DNA of 64,000 nucleotides, from assembly GCF_017491605.1 (NCBI RefSeq), contig NZ_JAFGYY010000013.1, positions 62,001 through 126,000 on the forward strand, written 5' to 3'. Both the position numbers and the translations under genes were made by a program. A model generated the notes under the pieces. The model saw only the letters and a program-made list of their open reading frames with translations. It ran no database searches and was not told where the DNA came from. The DNA comes from Pseudomonas sp. 30_B. GTDB taxonomy: Bacteria; Pseudomonadota; Gammaproteobacteria; Pseudomonadales; Pseudomonadaceae. The first letter of the stretch is position 1. Every line of letters begins with the position of its first letter. Shown piece by piece: positions 46,639-55,750 of this stretch.

Positions 46639-47016
46639 ATTTCATCGCATCCGCCCTCTCGGGACCCGAAAATGTGGCAACCCAGGTTCAGGCAGCGCCA
46701 TTCGTGGCAAAAGTGCGGGCCGCTGCCGACCGCCAGCCTTTCCCTGGCGGCAAGGGCCGGCGTAGAATCCGGGCATTCCTGCCATTTATCCCCCGGCGGG
46801 CCTGTGAGCCCCGGCCGAGCAGGCGGTGACCCCGCCACGCCCCGCGCCGACCTCGCCCATGCAAGGCCATCTGCTGTTTGCATCCGGTGCGTACCGCGCT
46901 CACGATACGAAATCAGAGTCCGCTCAAGGTCTCGCCGGCCAGCCCTACCCGCTGTACGCCGCCGCACGAAAGACCCGGAACGGCTCCCACCGTGACCTGA
47001 TGCGCAGGAACCCGTC
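46639..47016. other. Intergenic region before ilvD
   Basis: About 380 bases between the rlmI terminator and ilvD. Overlapping open frames of 70-150 codons exist on both strands but show no family signature and end inside ilvD or the terminator. It should contain the ilvD promoter. I see no leader peptide rich in branched-chain codons, so classical attenuation is not supported. Confidence 0.5.
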
Positions 47017-48855
47017 ATGCCCGATTACCGTTCTAAAACCTCCACCCACGGCCGCAACATGGCCGGCGCCCGCGCCCTCTGGCGCGCCACCGGGATGAAG
47101 GACGAAGACTTCAAGAAGCCGATCATCGCCATCGCCAACTCCTTCACCCAGTTCGTGCCCGGCCACGTGCACCTGAAGGACCTGGGCCAGCTGGTCGCCC
47201 GCGAGATCGAAAAACACGGCGGCGTGGCCAAGGAATTCAACACCATCGCCGTGGACGACGGCATTGCCATGGGCCATGACGGCATGCTCTATTCCCTGCC
47301 GTCGCGCGAGATCATCGCCGACTCCGTCGAATACATGGTCAACGCCCACTGCGCCGACGCCATCGTCTGCATCTCCAACTGCGACAAGATCACCCCCGGC
47401 ATGCTGATGGCCGCCCTGCGCCTGAACATTCCGGTGGTCTTCGTCTCCGGCGGCCCGATGGAAGCCGGCAAGACCAAGCTGGCCAACCACGGCCTGGACC
47501 TGGTGGACGCCATGGTTGCCGCCGCCGACGACTCCTGCTCCGACGAGAAAGTCGCCGAGTACGAGCGCAGCGCCTGCCCCACCTGCGGTTCCTGCTCCGG
47601 CATGTTCACCGCAAACTCGATGAACTGCCTGACCGAAGCCCTGGGCCTGTCCCTGCCGGGCAACGGTTCGACCCTGGCCACCCACTCTGACCGCGAGCAG
47701 CTGTTCCTGCGCGCCGGCCGCCTGGCCGTCGAACTCTGCCAGCGCTACTACGGCGAAGGCGACGAGTCCGTGCTGCCGCGCAACGTCGCCAGCTTCAAGG
47801 CGTTCGAGAACGCCATGACCCTCGACATCGCCATGGGCGGTTCGACCAACACCATCCTGCACCTGCTGGCCGCCGCCCAGGAAGCCGAGATCGCCTTCGA
47901 CCTGCGCGACATCGATCGCCTGTCGCGCAAGGTGCCGCAGCTGTGCAAGGTCGCGCCGAACATCCAGAAGTACCACATGGAAGACGTGCACCGCGCCGGC
48001 GGCATCTTCTCCATCCTCGGCGAGCTGGCCCGTGGCGGTCTGCTGCACACCGACGTGCCGACCGTGCACAGCCCGAGCATGGCCGACGCCATCGCCCAGT
48101 GGGACATCACCCAGACCCAGGACGAGAAGGTCCACACCTTCTTCAAGGCCGGCCCCGCCGGCATCCCGACCCAGGTTGCGTTCAGCCAGAGCACCCGCTG
48201 GCCGACCCTGGACGATGACCGCGCCGAAGGCTGCATTCGCAGCGTCGAGCACGCCTACTCCAAGGAAGGCGGCCTGGCCGTGCTGTACGGCAACATCGCC
48301 CTGGACGGTTGCGTGGTGAAGACCGCCGGCGTGGACGAATCCATCCACGTGTTCGAAGGCCGCGCGAAGATCTTCGAGAGCCAGGACGGTGCCGTGAAGG
48401 GCATCCTCGCCGACGAAGTGAAGCCGGGCGACATCGTGATCATCCGCTACGAAGGTCCGAAAGGCGGCCCGGGCATGCAGGAAATGCTGTACCCGACCAG
48501 CTACCTGAAATCCAAGGGCCTGGGCAAGGCCTGCGCCCTGCTCACCGACGGCCGCTTCTCCGGCGGTACCTCGGGCCTGTCCATCGGCCACGCCTCGCCG
48601 GAAGCCGCCGCGGGCGGCGCCATCGGCCTGGTGCAGGACGGCGACAAGGTGCTGATCGACATCCCCAACCGCAGCATCAACCTGCTGGTGAGCGATGAAG
48701 AACTGGCCGCCCGCCGCGTCGAGCAGGACAAGAAGGGCTGGAAGCCAGCCCAGCCGCGCGCTCGCAAGGTGAGCACCGCGCTGAAAGCCTACGCCCTGCT
48801 GGCCACCAGCGCCGACAAGGGTGCGGTGCGCGACAAGTCTCTGCTGGAAGGCTGA
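47017..48855 (+). CDS. ilvD: Dihydroxy-acid dehydratase IlvD
   Basis: A 612-residue iron-sulfur enzyme for the third common step of valine, leucine and isoleucine synthesis, dehydrating dihydroxy acids to 2-keto acids. Cluster cysteines are in [12 protein letters not shown] near 124 and [19 protein letters not shown] near 193-211. [13 protein letters not shown] near residues 17-29 and [17 protein letters not shown] near 509-525 are conserved. The length is that of the long IlvD form. It stands alone with a strong terminator. Confidence 0.96.
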   Translation: MPDYRSKTSTHGRNMAGARALWRATGMKDEDFKKPIIAIANSFTQFVPGHVHLKDLGQLVAREIEKHGGVAKEFNTIAVDDGIAMGHDGMLYSLPSREIIADSVEYMVNAHCADAIVCISNCDKITPGMLMAALRLNIPVVFVSGGPMEAGKTKLANHGLDLVDAMVAAADDSCSDEKVAEYERSACPTCGSCSGMFTANSMNCLTEALGLSLPGNGSTLATHSDREQLFLRAGRLAVELCQRYYGEGDESVLPRNVASFKAFENAMTLDIAMGGSTNTILHLLAAAQEAEIAFDLRDIDRLSRKVPQLCKVAPNIQKYHMEDVHRAGGIFSILGELARGGLLHTDVPTVHSPSMADAIAQWDITQTQDEKVHTFFKAGPAGIPTQVAFSQSTRWPTLDDDRAEGCIRSVEHAYSKEGGLAVLYGNIALDGCVVKTAGVDESIHVFEGRAKIFESQDGAVKGILADEVKPGDIVIIRYEGPKGGPGMQEMLYPTSYLKSKGLGKACALLTDGRFSGGTSGLSIGHASPEAAAGGAIGLVQDGDKVLIDIPNRSINLLVSDEELAARRVEQDKKGWKPAQPRARKVSTALKAYALLATSADKGAVRDKSLLEG

Positions 48856-48871
48856 GCCTTGCAGCGGTAAG

Positions 48872-48900
48872 AAAAAGCCCGGCGAATGCCGGGCTTTTTT
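48872..48900 (+). terminator. Terminator after ilvD
   Basis: AAAAAGCCCGGC (48872-48883) pairs perfectly with GCCGGGCTTTTT (48888-48899) around GAAT, followed by T. A strong intrinsic terminator. Confidence 0.92.
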
Positions 48901-48941
48901 GTTTCGGTTACGGTGCATCTCGTTGCAATGATCCGCTTTTC

Positions 48942-49033
48942 GTAGGACCGAGGGGGACGCCCAGTCCTTGCTCGCGAACCGGCCCAGCTCCGGTGCAGTC
49001 GGGAATTCCGTTCGCGAGCAAGCTCGCTCCTAC
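48942..49033. repeat. REP-type element between ilvD and the pilin gene
   Basis: An imperfect inverted repeat starting GTAGGA and ending TTCGCGAGCAAGCTCGCTCCTAC, with TTGCTCGCGAACCGG in its left part. The right arm is the same as in the element at 61949-62008. The left arm is degenerate (GTAGGACCGAGG). Confidence 0.75.
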
Positions 49034-49081
49034 AGGTTCATGCGACTCCGCAGCCAAGTGGTAGGGCGGACTAACCAGGTC

Positions 49082-49540
49082 TTATGACTCGTCTTTGGAA
49101 ATCGGACAATCACCGGAGCCCGGCTTGAGCCCACGGCTCGCATTGCAGATCGTGCCGCTTTCCTTCCACACGATATTCCCCAGCTTGTCGTCCTTCTTCG
49201 GCGTCAACTCAATGGTCAGCGGATCTCCGTCGGCATTGGTCGCGCCGGTAGTCGCCTTGATGACGCCGTTCTCCACCGAATACTCGCCGGTGATGTTCGC
49301 CGTCGCCGCGACCTCTTCGGGAATCCCGTAGGCGCCCGCCTTGCATTCGCTAATTTTCGCCTCGGCAAGACAGAGACTGACTGCCGTCTTCACCCCGGAC
49401 AACTCGGTCTTTGCCGCCGCAGCCCGCGAACGCGAGGAATAATCCGAATACAGGGGAAGCGAAACCGAAGCCAGAATGCCGATGATCGCCACGACGATCA
49501 TCAGTTCGATCAGGGTGAATCCGCGCTGCACGTTGCTCAT
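49082..49540 (-). CDS. Type IV pilin-like protein (orphan)
   Basis: A 152-residue class-IVa prepilin. The leader MSNVQRG ends at the PilD cleavage site [16 protein letters not shown], followed by the hydrophobic alpha-1N helix and Glu5 of the mature protein. Four cysteines occur, two around residues 80-90 and a C-terminal pair about a dozen residues apart ([14 protein letters not shown]), which would close the D-region loop. Two adjacent ATGs (49543 and 49540) are possible; AAGGAA lies upstream, and the second has better spacing. No pilB, pilC, pilD or other pilus gene is nearby. It could be a major pilin (PilA) placed away from pilBCD, or an accessory pilin. Confidence 0.85.
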   Translation of the reverse strand: MSNVQRGFTLIELMIVVAIIGILASVSLPLYSDYSSRSRAAAAKTELSGVKTAVSLCLAEAKISECKAGAYGIPEEVAATANITGEYSVENGVIKATTGATNADGDPLTIELTPKKDDKLGNIVWKESGTICNASRGLKPGSGDCPISKDES

Positions 49541-49813
49541 CATCAATTCCTTATGTTGGATGGTGTCCGGAGCCACCGATGGCACCGGATGCAGTGCAGT
49601 GAAGTCGCGTAAACCAAGTTCTACATTCAGACGTTTCCTCATAACCATCTGAATTTCAGTCCTTTTTTACGCAAACCAGGCCTACAGCCAGTCCTGTCCT
49701 ACAGGACAGGTTCTTACTTCCTCTCCGCCCACTCGTCCTTCGTTGCCTCATGGCACTGTGCGATCCCGGCGCAGGCCAGTAAAATCGCGCTCTTTTTTTC
49801 CCGGACCGCCCCC

Positions 49814-51205
49814 ATGAGCTCCTTCGAGAACCCGTCCGCCGCCAAGGATCAGCCCGATCTGGTCTACGGCCTGGAAGACCGCCCCGCCCTGCCGATCGCC
49901 CTGCTCGCCGCGCTGCAGCACCTGCTGGCGATCATCGTGCCCATCGTCACCCCCGGCCTGCTGATCTGCCAGGCGCTGGGCGTGTCGCCGCGCGACACCA
50001 ACCTGATCGTGTCGATGTCGCTGGTGATCTCCGGCATCGCCACCTTCGTCCAGTGCAAGCGCTTCGGGCCGTTCGGCGCGGGGCTGCTGATCGTCCAAGG
50101 CACCAGCTTCAACTTCGTCGGCCCGCTGATCGCCGGCGGTGCGCTGATGGTGAAGAACGGCACCCCGGTGGAAGCGGTGATGGCCGCCATCTTCGGCGTG
50201 GTCATGGCCGGCTCCTTCGTGGAGATGGGCGTGTCGCGCATCCTGCCCTTCGTGAAGCGCCTGATCACCCCGCTGGTCACCGGTATCGTGGTGCTGATGA
50301 TCGGCCTCACCCTGATCAAGGTCGGTCTGATCAGCATGGGCGGCGGCTTCTCGGCCATGGGTAACGGCACCTTCGCCAACGGCGAGAACCTGATGCTGTC
50401 GGGCCTGGTGCTGGCGATCATCGTCATCCTCAACCGCATTCCGGTGGTGTGGATGCGTAGCGGCGCCATCATCATCGCTCTCGCCGTGGGCTACGCGCTG
50501 GCCGGCTACCTGGGCCGCCTGGACTTCACCGGCATGCACGAGGCGCCGGCCTTCCAGGTCCCGGTGCCGCTGCACTTCGGCCTGGGCTTCTCCTGGAGCC
50601 TGTTCATCCCGATGCTGGTGATCTACCTGGTGACCTCGCTGGAAGCCATCGGTGACGTCACCGCCACCAGCAAGATCTCCAGGCAGCCGGTGGAAGGCCC
50701 GCTGTGGATGCAGCGCATCAAGGGCGGCGTGCTGGTGAATGGCGCCAACTCGCTGCTGGCCGGCCTGTTCAACACCTTCCCCAGCTCGGTGTTCGCGCAG
50801 AACAACGGCGTGATCCAGCTGACCGGCGTCGCCAGCCGCCACGTCGGCCTGTGGATCGCCGCGATGCTCGTCGTGCTGGGCCTGTTCCCCAGCGTCGCCG
50901 GGGTGATCCAGGCCGTGCCCGAGCCGGTGCTCGGCGGCGCGGTGATGGTGATGTTCGGCGCGGTCGCCGCCTCCGGCATCAATATCCTCGCCGGCACCCA
51001 CCTGGACCGCCGTGCGCTGCTGATCATCGCCGTCAGCCTGGCGCTGGGCCTGGGCATCTCTCAGGTGCCCGAGTTCCTCGCGCACATGCCCCACGCGATC
51101 CGCAACGTGCTGGAATCCGGCGTGGCGACCGGCGGCATCTGCGCGCTGCTGCTCAACTGGTTCCTGCCCGAATCCGACGCCGCCAAGGCCTCGCACAACG
51201 GCTGA
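49814..51205 (+). CDS. Xanthine permease, NCS2 family (XanP/XanQ-like)
   Basis: A 463-residue inner-membrane proton symporter for purines with about 14 hydrophobic segments. ALQHLLAIIVPIVTPGLLI near residues 33-51 holds the conserved QH. The nucleobase-binding signature QNNGVIQLTGVASRH near residues 331-345 is the form found in xanthine transporters rather than uracil ones (UraA). A TAAAAT lies upstream at about 49780-49785. It has the PAO1 position of PA0352, as I remember it. Xanthine or uric acid is the likely substrate. Confidence 0.85.
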   Translation: MSSFENPSAAKDQPDLVYGLEDRPALPIALLAALQHLLAIIVPIVTPGLLICQALGVSPRDTNLIVSMSLVISGIATFVQCKRFGPFGAGLLIVQGTSFNFVGPLIAGGALMVKNGTPVEAVMAAIFGVVMAGSFVEMGVSRILPFVKRLITPLVTGIVVLMIGLTLIKVGLISMGGGFSAMGNGTFANGENLMLSGLVLAIIVILNRIPVVWMRSGAIIIALAVGYALAGYLGRLDFTGMHEAPAFQVPVPLHFGLGFSWSLFIPMLVIYLVTSLEAIGDVTATSKISRQPVEGPLWMQRIKGGVLVNGANSLLAGLFNTFPSSVFAQNNGVIQLTGVASRHVGLWIAAMLVVLGLFPSVAGVIQAVPEPVLGGAVMVMFGAVAASGINILAGTHLDRRALLIIAVSLALGLGISQVPEFLAHMPHAIRNVLESGVATGGICALLLNWFLPESDAAKASHNG

Positions 51206-51212
51206 TCCCGCC

Positions 51213-51238
51213 ACGACGCCACCTTCGGGTGGCGTCGT
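51213..51238 (+). terminator. Hairpin terminator after the xanthine permease
   Basis: ACGACGCCACC (51213-51223) pairs with GGTGGCGTCGT (51228-51238) around the stable tetraloop TTCG, followed by CGTTT. The stem ends only 17 bases before the next start codon. Confidence 0.75.
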
Positions 51239-51255
51239 CGTTTATGCTCCCTGGC

Positions 51256-51723
51256 ATGACCACTTCCCTGCGCATCGGCGTCATCGCCGACACCCACGGC
51301 CTGCTGCGTCCTGAAGCGCTGGCGGCGCTGAAAGGCTGCGACCATATCCTGCATCTGGGCGATATCGGCCCCGAATCCCTCCTCGATCAGCTGCGTGCGC
51401 TGGCGCCGCTGGACGTGGTGCGCGGCAACAACGACACCGGAGACTGGGCGGACGCGCTGCCGGACACGCTGCTGCTGGAGCTGGGCGGGCTGCGGCTTTA
51501 CCTGATCCATGACCTCAAGCAGTTGGCCGTCGATCCCCGCGCAGAGGGCTTCGACGTGGTACTGGCGGGGCATTCGCACAAGCCGCTGAACGAGGTGCGC
51601 GATGGGGTGCTGTACCTGAACCCGGGAAGCGCCGGACCGAGGCGGTTCAAGTTGCCGATTGCGTTGGCGATCCTGGCTCTGACTGACGGGAAGGCTGAGG
51701 TGGAGATGATCTCGCTGGCCTGA
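51256..51723 (+). CDS. YfcE/MJ0936-type metallophosphoesterase
   Basis: A 155-residue calcineurin-like phosphodiesterase. Metal ligands are visible in order: IADTHG at about residues 9-14, HLGDIG near 32-37, RGNND near 55-59, and AGHSHKP near 103-109. The length is usual for the YfcE family, whose natural substrate is uncertain. The ATG at 51256 is chosen; an ATG at 51244 would place the start almost in the preceding hairpin. A longer open frame from 50704 is a shadow of the permease gene. Confidence 0.85.
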   Translation: MTTSLRIGVIADTHGLLRPEALAALKGCDHILHLGDIGPESLLDQLRALAPLDVVRGNNDTGDWADALPDTLLLELGGLRLYLIHDLKQLAVDPRAEGFDVVLAGHSHKPLNEVRDGVLYLNPGSAGPRRFKLPIALAILALTDGKAEVEMISLA

Positions 51724-51750
51724 GCACCGACGATGCGATGGCACGACCCT

Positions 51751-51796
51751 GTAGGAGCGCGCCATGCGCGCGATCGCGGGCATGGCCCGCTCCTAC
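51751..51796. repeat. REP-type palindrome, copy B
   Basis: A 46-base element identical in sequence and direction to the one at 43619-43664, with outer arms GTAGGAGC and GCTCCTAC. It lies between the convergent phosphoesterase and GTPase genes. Confidence 0.88.
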
Positions 51797-51803
51797 GGGT
51801 GTA

Positions 51804-53177
51804 TTAGGGCTCCAGCAACTGCGTGGACAACTGCGCCACCGCCTCCTGCCGCTCGCTCTTCTCGCTCCGCCGGCCGCCATTGAGGCTGGACCACTCCGGA
51901 TGCGCCCGCGCCTTGCGCAACGCCTCGGGCAGCTTGCCCTCGCGCCACTGCTCGTCCTCGGGCGATTGCAGCTGGATCGCCTCCACCGCCGCATGCCCGC
52001 GCGCCTGCAAGGCTGCCAGCAACTGGCGCTGCCTCAGCGCGAGCAGGCGCAGCACGCTGTCATCCACGGACAGCTCGCGGCTGCCCTTGAGCTTGCCCAG
52101 CAGGCGCTGGCCATAATGTCCGACCGTCTGCCAGGCGCCGCCGGCGATGGCGCCCAGCGCAGTGGCCGCGCCAAGCGTCAGGCCGCCCACCAGCAGATCG
52201 ATCCCCGCCCCAGCCGCCGCGCCGGCCGCGACGCCGCCACCGAGGCGGATGCCCAATTGGCGCAGGGTTTCCGGGTTGAACAGGTCGTCGCCCCAGCGCC
52301 CGTCCAGCAGCGGCAGGTCCGCCGCGCGGGCGTCGTCCTTGCGGAAGGCATAGAGGCTGAGCAGCGCCTTCACACAGGTGTCTTCGCGCTTGCGCACCTG
52401 GTTGCGCAGCGTCTCGGTAGCCGCGCGCACGGCGGCGTCGCCGGCGGGCACCAGCTGGCGGCAGGCGGCAACATCCACCAGCAATTCGGCGATCAATCGC
52501 GCACCGGCTTCGCGGCGAGCGATGGTCTGCGCTTCATGATCGGCCACCAGCCGATCCAGCTGCGGGCGCGCGCGCTCCAGCAGCAGTGCCAGGCTTTCAT
52601 ATAACCGGCGCTCGCCATCCAGCGGCGGCGCCACGCTGTCGAAACGCACCAGAGCATGCAGGCCGAGACGGGACAGCGCCTCGCGCCATTGCTCCTCGCG
52701 GTGCTGCGGGCTGGCGACGAAATTCAGCACCGGCAGCAGTGGCCGGGCGCAGGCGGCGAGCACCGCCAGTTCGTCGCGATACTTGGCCAGCACCGGTTCG
52801 CGGGCGTCGATCACGTAGAGGCCGGCGTCGGAGGCGAGCAACTGGCGCAGCACCTTGGCCTCCTGTTCGAAGCGGCCACGGGCCTCGCTGCCGTCGAGGA
52901 AGCGGCGCAGCTTTTCCGGTCCGTCCAGGCGCTCGCCGGGGCGCTCCAGACCGTCGAGGAAGTCACGCAGGGCGATGGCGTCTTCCAGGCCGGGCGTGTC
53001 GTACAGCTCCAGCAGCGGCTCGCCGTCCACCGACAGCCGCGCGCCTTCCACATGCCGCGTGGTACTGGGGCGGTGGGACACTTCGCCGAAGCCCACGTCG
53101 CGGGTCAGGGTGCGCAGCAGGGAGGTCTTGCCGACGTTGGTGTGGCCGACCACGGCCAGTTTCAGCGCATCAGTCAT
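51804..53177 (-). CDS. DUF3482-type GTPase
   Basis: A 457-residue protein with an Era/EngA-like G domain at the N-terminus: P-loop GHTNVGKTSLL at residues 11-21, the switch region RPSTTRHVEG, and DTPG at about 61-64. The base-recognition NKxD is replaced by NFVAS near residue 152, as is usual in this group. The C-terminal half has a glycine/alanine-rich segment (about 325-375, GGGVAAGAAAGAGIDLL) that looks like a membrane-inserting hairpin. Its start lies within the upstream DUF2868 gene (8-base overlap), so the two proteins are surely co-translated and likely work together at the membrane. Function unknown. Confidence 0.82.
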   Translation of the reverse strand: MTDALKLAVVGHTNVGKTSLLRTLTRDVGFGEVSHRPSTTRHVEGARLSVDGEPLLELYDTPGLEDAIALRDFLDGLERPGERLDGPEKLRRFLDGSEARGRFEQEAKVLRQLLASDAGLYVIDAREPVLAKYRDELAVLAACARPLLPVLNFVASPQHREEQWREALSRLGLHALVRFDSVAPPLDGERRLYESLALLLERARPQLDRLVADHEAQTIARREAGARLIAELLVDVAACRQLVPAGDAAVRAATETLRNQVRKREDTCVKALLSLYAFRKDDARAADLPLLDGRWGDDLFNPETLRQLGIRLGGGVAAGAAAGAGIDLLVGGLTLGAATALGAIAGGAWQTVGHYGQRLLGKLKGSRELSVDDSVLRLLALRQRQLLAALQARGHAAVEAIQLQSPEDEQWREGKLPEALRKARAHPEWSSLNGGRRSEKSERQEAVAQLSTQLLEP

Positions 53178-54546
53178 GCCCGGTCTCCAGCCAGCCCAGC
53201 GGCGATGCCGAGGTGTGCGGCAGTTGCAGGCGTTCGATGGAGGCGTGCCAGTCGCCCAGGCGCTCGGCGTCCAGCGCTTCGCCCGTCGGCGCCTGGAGCA
53301 GCCAGACGCGGCTGGCGGCGGCGCAGCGCGAGAGCTCGGCGATCAACGCCAGGGTGCCGCGATCCGGCGAGCGGCGCGGGTCGCAGGCGATCACCAGGCG
53401 TGCCGGCGGGTAGCGGGTGAGTTGTTCCAGCAGGCGGCGGCGCTGGGCGCCGTCGTCGAGGTCGCCGGCATTGGCGATGCCTTCCGGCAGCCTCGGAGGC
53501 CAGTTGGGCCGGTCCAGCAGTTCGATAGACACCAGTACGGCGCCGTCGGCGGTGCTCGCGGGAGCCTGCGCCTGCGGTTCGACCAGTTCGTCCGGTGCGG
53601 CATCGCTGACACCCAGGCGCTCGCTGGCCGGCATCAGGCGCTCGCGCAGCAGGGCGTAGCCGGGCAGCGAGACATCCAGCGCCAGCTGCGCGCGCCCGCG
53701 CTTCCAGCGCCACAGGCAGAGCAGCCAGAGCGCGCCGCGCAGCAGCACGCCGTACACCAGCAGGATGCCCACCAGCCAGCCGGCCCAGGCGTGGCGCGCG
53801 TTCTCGCTGGCCACCAGGGCATCGCCGCTGGCGCGCACCAGTTCCGAGTCCGGCTGCGGGAAGCCGAGCAGCGACGGCAGCGCGCCAAGGCCTTGGGTCA
53901 GGGCGATGAAGGTATCGCCGCCGAGGATGGTGGTCTCCCAGACGAAGCCGTAACGCCGCGTCGCCAGCAGCGCCAGCATCACGCCCAGCGCGCTGGTCAG
54001 CGCCACCAGCCACAGACCGTGGACCAGCAGGCCGAGCGCCCAGCGCGTGAGCTTCTGGCGGTCCAGCAGCACCAGCAGGGCGGGCGCCAGTTGCGCGGCC
54101 TGGGCATCGCGGGCGAGCTTGCCGCTCAGCCATAGCCACAGGCGGCCGAGTGCGCCGGCCGCCTCGCCGCTGGCGAAGAAGGCCAGAATCCAGCCGATCA
54201 GGGTAATCAGGTGCAGGCCCAGCAGGCTGGCCAGGGCCCAGAACACGTTGACCGGGCGCAGGCCGTCGCCGAGGGCGGCAAAGGCCAGGCCGCCGCCGGT
54301 GAACAGGGCCAGCGCCAGCAGGACATACAGCGCCAGGCGCGAGCCTTGCACCCAGGTGCGCAGCGCGGCGCGCTGGCCGTCACGCCCGGCGAGCAGCAGC
54401 GCGCGGTGTTGCAGGCGCCGCGCAAGGTCGCCACCCGCAACGATGGCGCGGCGGTTGGCTTCGCTGTCTTCCAGGGGACCGACCTGTTCCTCGCGCAGGC
54501 GTACGGCCTCGCACAGCCACAGGGATTGGAGGGCGGACTCGCTCAC
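53170..54546 (-). CDS. DUF2868 membrane protein, partner of the GTPase
   Basis: A protein of about 458 residues with four or five strong hydrophobic segments (first pair at about 70-130, others near 175-200 and 265-290 of this start). The last 150 residues are soluble, containing LVIACDPRRSPDRGTL. I associate this architecture with DUF2868, always next to a DUF3482 GTPase. The start is taken as the GTG at 54546 with GGAGA four bases before it; the frame is open to 54624. It overlaps the GTPase gene by eight bases. A role in membrane remodelling or envelope stress would be a guess. Confidence 0.75.
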   Translation of the reverse strand: MSESALQSLWLCEAVRLREEQVGPLEDSEANRRAIVAGGDLARRLQHRALLLAGRDGQRAALRTWVQGSRLALYVLLALALFTGGGLAFAALGDGLRPVNVFWALASLLGLHLITLIGWILAFFASGEAAGALGRLWLWLSGKLARDAQAAQLAPALLVLLDRQKLTRWALGLLVHGLWLVALTSALGVMLALLATRRYGFVWETTILGGDTFIALTQGLGALPSLLGFPQPDSELVRASGDALVASENARHAWAGWLVGILLVYGVLLRGALWLLCLWRWKRGRAQLALDVSLPGYALLRERLMPASERLGVSDAAPDELVEPQAQAPASTADGAVLVSIELLDRPNWPPRLPEGIANAGDLDDGAQRRRLLEQLTRYPPARLVIACDPRRSPDRGTLALIAELSRCAAASRVWLLQAPTGEALDAERLGDWHASIERLQLPHTSASPLGWLETGHD

Positions 54547-54727
54547 GGGGTCTCCGACAATCGGTACTGAGAGCAAAGCATAACCGCTGCTCGCCCTCGC
54601 GTCCGCCAGGACCGCCGGTAACACCTTCTGCGGTCAACCAAACCAAGGAAGGGCTCACGGCGCTCGTCTGCGGCCTCAGACTCGCCCGACAGCAACCTGC
54701 CTACAACAACAAGAACGAGGCCTCGCC

Positions 54728-55750
54728 ATGCTGCGCTCGATGCTCAGTGCCTTGCCCCTGCTGCTGGCCGCCGCCACCGCGGTTGCCGTGGAAACACCGC
54801 CGGTGCGCCCCTCCGACTGGGGCCCGGACACCCCGTTGATGCAGGCGGTGCCGCCGCGCGTGCTGGACGCCAACGTCAGCGCCCGGCAGTCCGACAGCAA
54901 TACCTCGCAACTGTGGATCAGCCATACCGACTTCCGCCTGCACGACGATATCGGCTTCTTCATCCGCAGGATGCTGATCCAGATGAGCCCGGTGGCGGGC
55001 AGCGGCACGCCGCTGATGCTGGATGATCCGAAGTCCATGGTCGCGCACATCCAGGCCGGGGACATTTTCGTCGCCGACGCGACCCTCGCCACGCTGCTCA
55101 ACGAGGAGCTGCGCAACGCCAACGCCCCGGTGCGCAACCTCAGGCTCAGCACCCGCGCCGACGGCCAGGAAGTCCACGGCGAACTGCTGCGCAAGGGCCG
55201 CTGGCGGCCGCTGCGGATGGTCACCGGGATCGAGCAGGCCGGGCCGCTGAAGGTGGCGCTGGTGCCGCAGCGCATCTTCGTCGACGGGGTGGACGTCACC
55301 CCCTCGCTGGCAGCCGCGTCCATCGAGATGTCCGAGGTGCTGCAACTGCACACCGCGCACATGCAGCTGATCGGCAACCGCATCCTGGTCGACCTCGACG
55401 GCCTGTTCCCGCCGCCGCGCCTGGACTTCACCGTGCGCCGCCTGAAGCTCGCCGACGGCGGCATGGACCTGCTGCTGGGCGGCGACCTGGCCGAGCTGAA
55501 ATGGCCGCAGCTGAAGGCCCCGCAGAGCTACATGTTCATCGAGGGCGGCGACATCAAGATGGCGCGGACCATCCTGGTGAAGGCCTACGCGCTGTTCACC
55601 AGCCTGAGCCCCGACGCGCCGCTGCTGTTCAACCTCTACGACTACCGCCGCCAGCTGCAGTACGGCGAAATCCGCCTGCGCGAGGACGGCATGGTGCACA
55701 TCGCCGTCTCACCCGTAAAAGCGCCGGCCCCGGAGGAGAAAGCCCTATGA
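54728..55750 (+). CDS. Exported protein of unknown function (tandem paralog 1)
   Basis: A 340-residue protein with a signal peptide (about residues 1-21, LLLAAATAVAVE) and no other membrane segment, so probably periplasmic. I do not recognise the family. The protein after it is a paralog: both have a motif around N-[E/Q] with LRN, and a C-terminal block where SYMFIEGGDIKMARTIL here matches SYIWLQSGDLKIFEILI there, then FNL-DYR and EDG. GAGG precedes the ATG. The gene overlaps the second paralog by four bases (ATGA), so both proteins are probably made together. Confidence 0.75.
   Translation: MLRSMLSALPLLLAAATAVAVETPPVRPSDWGPDTPLMQAVPPRVLDANVSARQSDSNTSQLWISHTDFRLHDDIGFFIRRMLIQMSPVAGSGTPLMLDDPKSMVAHIQAGDIFVADATLATLLNEELRNANAPVRNLRLSTRADGQEVHGELLRKGRWRPLRMVTGIEQAGPLKVALVPQRIFVDGVDVTPSLAAASIEMSEVLQLHTAHMQLIGNRILVDLDGLFPPPRLDFTVRRLKLADGGMDLLLGGDLAELKWPQLKAPQSYMFIEGGDIKMARTILVKAYALFTSLSPDAPLLFNLYDYRRQLQYGEIRLREDGMVHIAVSPVKAPAPEEKAL

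Noticed and set aside
46945..48918. 657-codon minus-strand frame opposite ilvD
   Set aside because: A shadow of ilvD that runs through the ilvD terminator.
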